Origin: Acetobacterium wieringae
Lineage (GTDB): Bacteria; Bacillota; Clostridia; Eubacteriales; Eubacteriaceae
NCBI RefSeq assembly: GCF_026646375.1
Contig: NZ_JAIPPU010000009.1
Span: 1 to 64,000 of the forward strand
DNA: 64,000 nt
Direction of reading: 5' to 3'
The number at the start of each line of letters is the position of its first letter. The first letter of the stretch is position 1. This document shows positions 60,917 to 64,000 of the stretch, piece by piece. The notes beneath the pieces were generated by a model. It was not told the origin of the DNA. It searched no databases and saw only the letters and a program-made list of their open reading frames with translations. Both the position numbers and the translations under genes were made by a program.

Positions 60917-62422
60917 TTACTCCTTTCGGTCAAGCAGTCGCTTGCGGTCGATTTTTCCATTTTTATTCAATGGGAATTTCTTGATTTGATAAAGTGTGCG
61001 CGGGACCATATATACAGGTAAAGACTCGGCAAGCTGACTGCGGAGACTGGGTTGCTTTGGACTGCCAGTGTAGAAGCCGTATAGCTGCTCCTTTTTTGCG
61101 TCAAACACACAGCAACACTGATCAACACCGGGGATTTTCGCAACCGCCCGCTCGATTTCTTCTAATTCGATCCGGTGTCCCATGTATTTGATCTGAAAAT
61201 CCTTCCGACCACAGAACAGAAGTTCCCCATTGTCCAGATACTTTCCAAGGTCGCCTGTTTTATAAATGCGTTCGGGGTAACCGGTATTGAGCGGATTCTG
61301 TACAAAAGCGACCTCCGTCTGCTGAGGGTTTCGGTAGTATCCAAGCGCCAGTGCCGTTCCCCGTACGCAGATCTCACCGACAACACCGGAGGTTGTCACT
61401 TCTTGTGCGTTGGCGTCGAGCAGGAACACCTGCTCATTTGGGAAGGGACGCCCAATAGGAATCCCATGAGAATAATCACCGTTTCTGTCAAGGATATGAT
61501 AGGTGCAGTTGCAGGTGATCTCAGTAGGTCCGTAGAGATTAACAAACTGCGCGTTCGGCAAATGTTCCAGCCATGCTCGGAGATGCTTTTCCGGCATGAT
61601 CTCGCCGCTAAAAAGAATCTTACGCACGGAAGTGGGGATAAGGTAGTCTAGACCGTGAAACGCGCTGATCAGGCACAGTGCTGAGACGGACCAGATCATG
61701 ACAGTGATGTGAATCTCGCAGATCCAGTCCAGAAGCGCCTTTGGTCGTGAAAAAAAGGGCTTTGGAATAATCGCCAGTGTCCCTCCAACCTTTGCTGAAG
61801 TATAGATATCCTTGACGGAAACATCAAAATCGAAGGGTGCCTGATTGCCAAAGACATCCGTGGATGAAAACTGGAAGGTATTTGTGAAAACATCGATAAA
61901 ATCGATCACAGAACGGTGACTGACCACAACACCCTTTGGAACGCCAGTAGAGCCAGAGGTGAAGTTGACATAAAGAGGATCGGTGTCGATCATCCTACTG
62001 CGCACAAAGCGCAGACGCTCCAAATCTATGGATCCTTTTTGCAGATCGTCCATCATCAGGATTGCTCTGGCTGGAAAAAGTTCCGTCGCAAGCTTTGCGT
62101 GCTGAAAATCGACAATCACATATTCTGCCTGAAGTACTTTCTGAATCTGCTTCAGGCGGAATACCGGCAGCTCTGGATTAAGCAGCACATAGTAGCCTCC
62201 TGCATAAATGGCGCCCCAAAATGCACATAGCGCGGGGATGCCTTTTTCCATCAAGACTGCGACCGGCTGACCGACTTTGATGTACCTTGACAGCGCTGTC
62301 CCGACAGTCTTACAGGTATGTTCCAATTCCCGATAGGAGTTGGAAGAAGTTTTATCAATGACAGCAATCTTGTCCGGGCGACAAAGCACATGGTGCTCCA
62401 TATATTCCAATACATTTTTCAT
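60917..62422 (-). CDS. DltA-like amino acid adenylating ligase
   Basis: 501 residues, DltA length. A3 FTSGSTGVPKGVVVSHRS, A4 PFDFDVSVKDIYTSAKVGG (the Asp of FDxS binds the amino group of an amino acid), A5 NLYGPTE, A7 YKTGDLGKY, A8 GRKDFQIKYMGHRIELEEIE and A10 lysine in NKNGKIDRKRL. It should activate an amino acid as AMP ester and load the carrier protein at 59490. Differs from DltA in pocket-side residues, e.g. TSAKVGG for PSLxTGG. First gene of the dlt-like operon; the next gene follows 3 bp on. Confidence 0.88.
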   Translation of the reverse strand: MKNVLEYMEHHVLCRPDKIAVIDKTSSNSYRELEHTCKTVGTALSRYIKVGQPVAVLMEKGIPALCAFWGAIYAGGYYVLLNPELPVFRLKQIQKVLQAEYVIVDFQHAKLATELFPARAILMMDDLQKGSIDLERLRFVRSRMIDTDPLYVNFTSGSTGVPKGVVVSHRSVIDFIDVFTNTFQFSSTDVFGNQAPFDFDVSVKDIYTSAKVGGTLAIIPKPFFSRPKALLDWICEIHITVMIWSVSALCLISAFHGLDYLIPTSVRKILFSGEIMPEKHLRAWLEHLPNAQFVNLYGPTEITCNCTYHILDRNGDYSHGIPIGRPFPNEQVFLLDANAQEVTTSGVVGEICVRGTALALGYYRNPQQTEVAFVQNPLNTGYPERIYKTGDLGKYLDNGELLFCGRKDFQIKYMGHRIELEEIERAVAKIPGVDQCCCVFDAKKEQLYGFYTGSPKQPSLRSQLAESLPVYMVPRTLYQIKKFPLNKNGKIDRKRLLDRKE

Positions 62423-62555
62423 GGTGTTTCCTCACATTCATATTATTCTGTTATTCTGAATTGCTTCCTCCGAGATAAAAACGCTGCAAGTCAGCGATAT
62501 TTTGATCTCATAAATCACACATGGGAATGCGATGGTTTTTTTATGTATCGAGAAA

Positions 62556-62654
62556 TCAGCGCCTTTGAAAGTGCAGAGCATAAACGATACCTAAAAATGA
62601 GGTCAACATACCCACATAAGTGAGAATCACGGTGAAATTTTAAAATTTAAGCAT
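62556..62654 (-). pseudogene. N-terminal fragment of CDP-alcohol phosphatidyltransferase
   Basis: From ATG 62654, preceded by AGGAGG overlapping the TVP38 stop, the frame reads MLKF-stop-NFTVILTYVGMLTSFLGIVYAL and ends after QRR at 62556. The block resembles the start of PssA-type CDP-alcohol phosphatidyltransferases (FYNYTVxLTYLGL). An in-frame stop at codon 5 and loss of all later domains make it a broken gene. Confidence 0.55.
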
Positions 62655-62663
62655 AGGGACCTC

Positions 62664-63242
62664 CTAAAGTACGTTACTGAAGAAAATGCTGTAAAGCAGG
62701 ATACACCAGGGCTTTGCAGTCATGATGATCAGAATATATTTTTTCGTTGGCATATTGATCAGGCCGGAAAAATAACACAGGGCACAGTCCGGCGCCAGCG
62801 GAAGCAGAATGGAAAGAAAAAGAATAATCGTATAGCTCTTTTTCGAGGCTGCCCATTCAACGACGGCATTATATTTTTTCTCCGGTATAATCTGTTTCAC
62901 AAATCTGATCCCGAAGCGTCTGGCCAGGTAGTATGCAATGATGGAGCCAAGGCTGATACCGATATAATTACAAAGGAAGCCGCCAAACGCTCCAAATAAT
63001 CCGGAGCCCGCTGCGAATCCGAAAAAGCTTGGGATGATCGGCAGAAATGCCTGCATGGTTTGAATCGCCGTCAACATCAGCGGCGCGAACGGGCCAAAGG
63101 TGCCAATATAGGCTCGAAACGCCTCCAATGATCCAAAGTATCCTCGGAAGAAACCTATTGCGAGGAATACTCCGGTAACAAGGAGCAAGAGCAAAAATAG
63201 TATAAGGAGATAAATCTTTAGCCGTTTTTCACGCTGTTTCAT
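62664..63242 (-). CDS. TVP38/TMEM64 (DedA-like) membrane protein
   Basis: 192 residues, about five spans. SLEAFRAYIGTFGPFAPLMLTAIQTMQAFLPIIPSFFGFAAGSGLFGAFGGFLCNYIGISLGSIIAYYLARRFG and ILLPLAPDCALCYFSGLINM, the family double motif. ATG 63242 follows GGGGGTG; the ATG at 63281 lies only ~10 bp after a TATAAT box. Divergent from the response regulator at 63434. Followed by the broken phosphatidyltransferase, hinting at a lipid-related operon. Confidence 0.82.
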   Translation of the reverse strand: MKQREKRLKIYLLILFLLLLLVTGVFLAIGFFRGYFGSLEAFRAYIGTFGPFAPLMLTAIQTMQAFLPIIPSFFGFAAGSGLFGAFGGFLCNYIGISLGSIIAYYLARRFGIRFVKQIIPEKKYNAVVEWAASKKSYTIILFLSILLPLAPDCALCYFSGLINMPTKKYILIIMTAKPWCILLYSIFFSNVL

Positions 63243-63331
63243 CCGCACCCCCGACGAGATATGCCCGCCCGCAGTTTCCATTTTGTTTTTGTATTATATC
63301 TACATATTCTGACGCTGGTGCTTACGAAAAC

Positions 63332-63347
63332 CTTAAGTATTCTTAAC
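63332..63347. promoter_or_regulatory. Tandem CTTAA boxes, candidate response-regulator site
   Basis: CTTAAG (63332-63337) and CTTAAC (63342-63347), one helical turn apart, in the divergent region between TVP38 and response regulator genes. OmpR-type regulators of the VanR group bind direct repeats of this kind. Confidence 0.45.
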
Positions 63348-63372
63348 TGACCCTGATAGGGGTATATCTTCG

Positions 63373-63401
63373 TTGCTTGTGTGACGGGCAGATGGTAAGA
63401 T
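63373..63401 (+). promoter_or_regulatory. Promoter of the partial response regulator
   Basis: TTGCTT (63373-63378), 17-nt spacer, TAAGAT (63396-63401), ~33 bp before ATG 63434. Confidence 0.5.
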
Positions 63402-63433
63402 AACAGCAATACGTAGAGTGGAGGCGGAGCGAC

Positions 63434-64000
63434 ATGAAGAACGCCGCAAAAATTATGATCGTAGATGATGATTCTGAAATTCGTGAGATCGTCTGTGTTC
63501 TGCTGGAGAGCGAAGGTTTTACCACGCTGGAAGCAGCTGACGGGGAAACGGCGTTGTCGGTCTTTTCCGACGATGTGGATCTTGTTATTTTGGATATTAT
63601 GATGGCCGGTATGTCCGGGTATCAGGTCTGCTTGAAAATGAGGGAGCAAAGTAATGTTCCCATTTTATTTCTTACGGCTACGGCAAAAAATAAAGATTCC
63701 GACCTGACGCTTGGATTTTCATCCGGCGGGGACGATTATCTCGCAAAGCCGTTTTCTTATGCCGAGCTTCTTGCCCGTGTAAAGGGACTCCTACGGCGCT
63801 ATCAGACTTACAGAGGGAAAGGCAATATTGACAATGAAACCCCGTTGGAATGGCGTGGAATCATACTGTATCAGGACCGAAACGATGTTTGCAAAGATGG
63901 AGAAGAACTGAACCTGACAGACAAGGAGTATCAGATTCTCCGGTTACTGCTGACCTACAGAGGCAGGCTTTTCTCTGCGCAAAATTTATTTGAGAGCATT
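63434..64000 (+). CDS. OmpR/VanR-type response regulator, 3' end outside window
   Basis: 189 residues visible with no stop before the window edge. Receiver domain: IMIVDDDSEIREIV, phospho-acceptor D54 in LVILDIMM, AKPFSY lysine. Winged-helix domain begins ~130 (LNLTDKEYQILRLLLTYRGRLFSAQNLFESI). GGAGG precedes ATG. A sensor kinase gene probably follows beyond the edge. Divergent from the TVP38 gene with paired boxes in between. Confidence 0.9.
   Translation, partial: MKNAAKIMIVDDDSEIREIVCVLLESEGFTTLEAADGETALSVFSDDVDLVILDIMMAGMSGYQVCLKMREQSNVPILFLTATAKNKDSDLTLGFSSGGDDYLAKPFSYAELLARVKGLLRRYQTYRGKGNIDNETPLEWRGIILYQDRNDVCKDGEELNLTDKEYQILRLLLTYRGRLFSAQNLFESI

Noticed and set aside
62423-62555. DltX-like small gene before the DltA-like ligase
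   Set aside because: No frame with a DltX-type span and ribosome site; the only frame is the broken phosphatidyltransferase.
1-64000. CRISPR arrays, prophage or complete insertion sequences
   Set aside because: No regularly spaced direct repeats with spacers, no integrase, capsid or transposase genes are visible.

Overview
The window looks like chromosomal DNA of an anaerobic, low-to-mid GC Firmicute. It best fits an Acetobacterium/Eubacteriaceae-type acetogen; that placement is inferred from gene content and style, not from a search. Supporting signs are AGGAGG-type ribosome sites, TTGACA/TATAAT promoters, intrinsic terminators after most units, clostridial ChW repeats in a secreted protein, a stand-alone MetH-activation-like protein, an EFR1-type flavodoxin/ferredoxin and many metal and redox genes. 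The window opens inside the 3' end of a 5S rRNA, so an rRNA operon lies just upstream.

Layout. 1-650: end of 5S rRNA, then a gene-free stretch of palindromes and a repeated GC-rich module. 651-4732 (minus strand): zinc-ribbon protein and ECF-type sigma factor, a queuosine-precursor transporter behind a preQ1-I-like riboswitch, a DUF2252 protein and a PPOX-fold flavoprotein. 4859-7243 (plus): hxlR, cysteine synthase, mgsA, TSCPD protein and ywbE. 8007-17852 (plus): one long metal-type operon with a divergent MoeA homologue, two DUF364 proteins, two complete FecBCD-type ABC importers and a radical SAM enzyme with an HmdB-like CX5CX2C motif. 17952-23843 (minus): PH-domain and membrane proteins, a GpsA-like dehydrogenase, a broken RpiR regulator and an ABC-2 exporter. 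24035-27327 (plus): nitroreductase and a GGDEF/HD-GYP protein. 27410-32916: a two-component system divergent from a VTC/DUF4956/CotH cluster. 33123: tRNA-Ser(GGA). 33339-46858: mixed accessory genes, including a heterodimeric ABC exporter with one degenerate ATP site, a 1,153-residue ChW/YDG surface protein, and an SRAP-family DNA-protein crosslink sensor. 47024-53754: Cache-type lipoprotein, MetH-activation-like protein, J-domain protein, two proteins sharing one zinc ribbon, and a CoA-disulfide-reductase/rhodanese fusion. 53838-56771: a small HTH-regulated membrane cassette with a triple-repeat operator, then a beta-helix lipoprotein. 56834: a group IIC intron remnant directly behind a terminator. 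56916-62422 (minus): a dlt-like operon with an inserted PLP decarboxylase. 62556-64000: broken CDP-alcohol phosphatidyltransferase start, TVP38 protein, and a divergent response regulator cut by the window edge.

Two clusters look most like undescribed systems. The first (56916-62422) has a DltA-like amino acid ligase, a BtrK/LysA-fold decarboxylase, a carrier protein, an MBOAT acyltransferase and an SGNH protein. It suggests export and attachment of an amino-acyl group that is not simple D-alanine, possibly an omega-amino acid made by decarboxylation on the carrier. The second (8007-17852) pairs two importers with two DUF364 proteins, a MoeA homologue with altered motif residues and an HmdB-like radical SAM protein. 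It suggests capture of a metal, oxyanion or metal complex and further processing into a cofactor. Both functional readings are inference.
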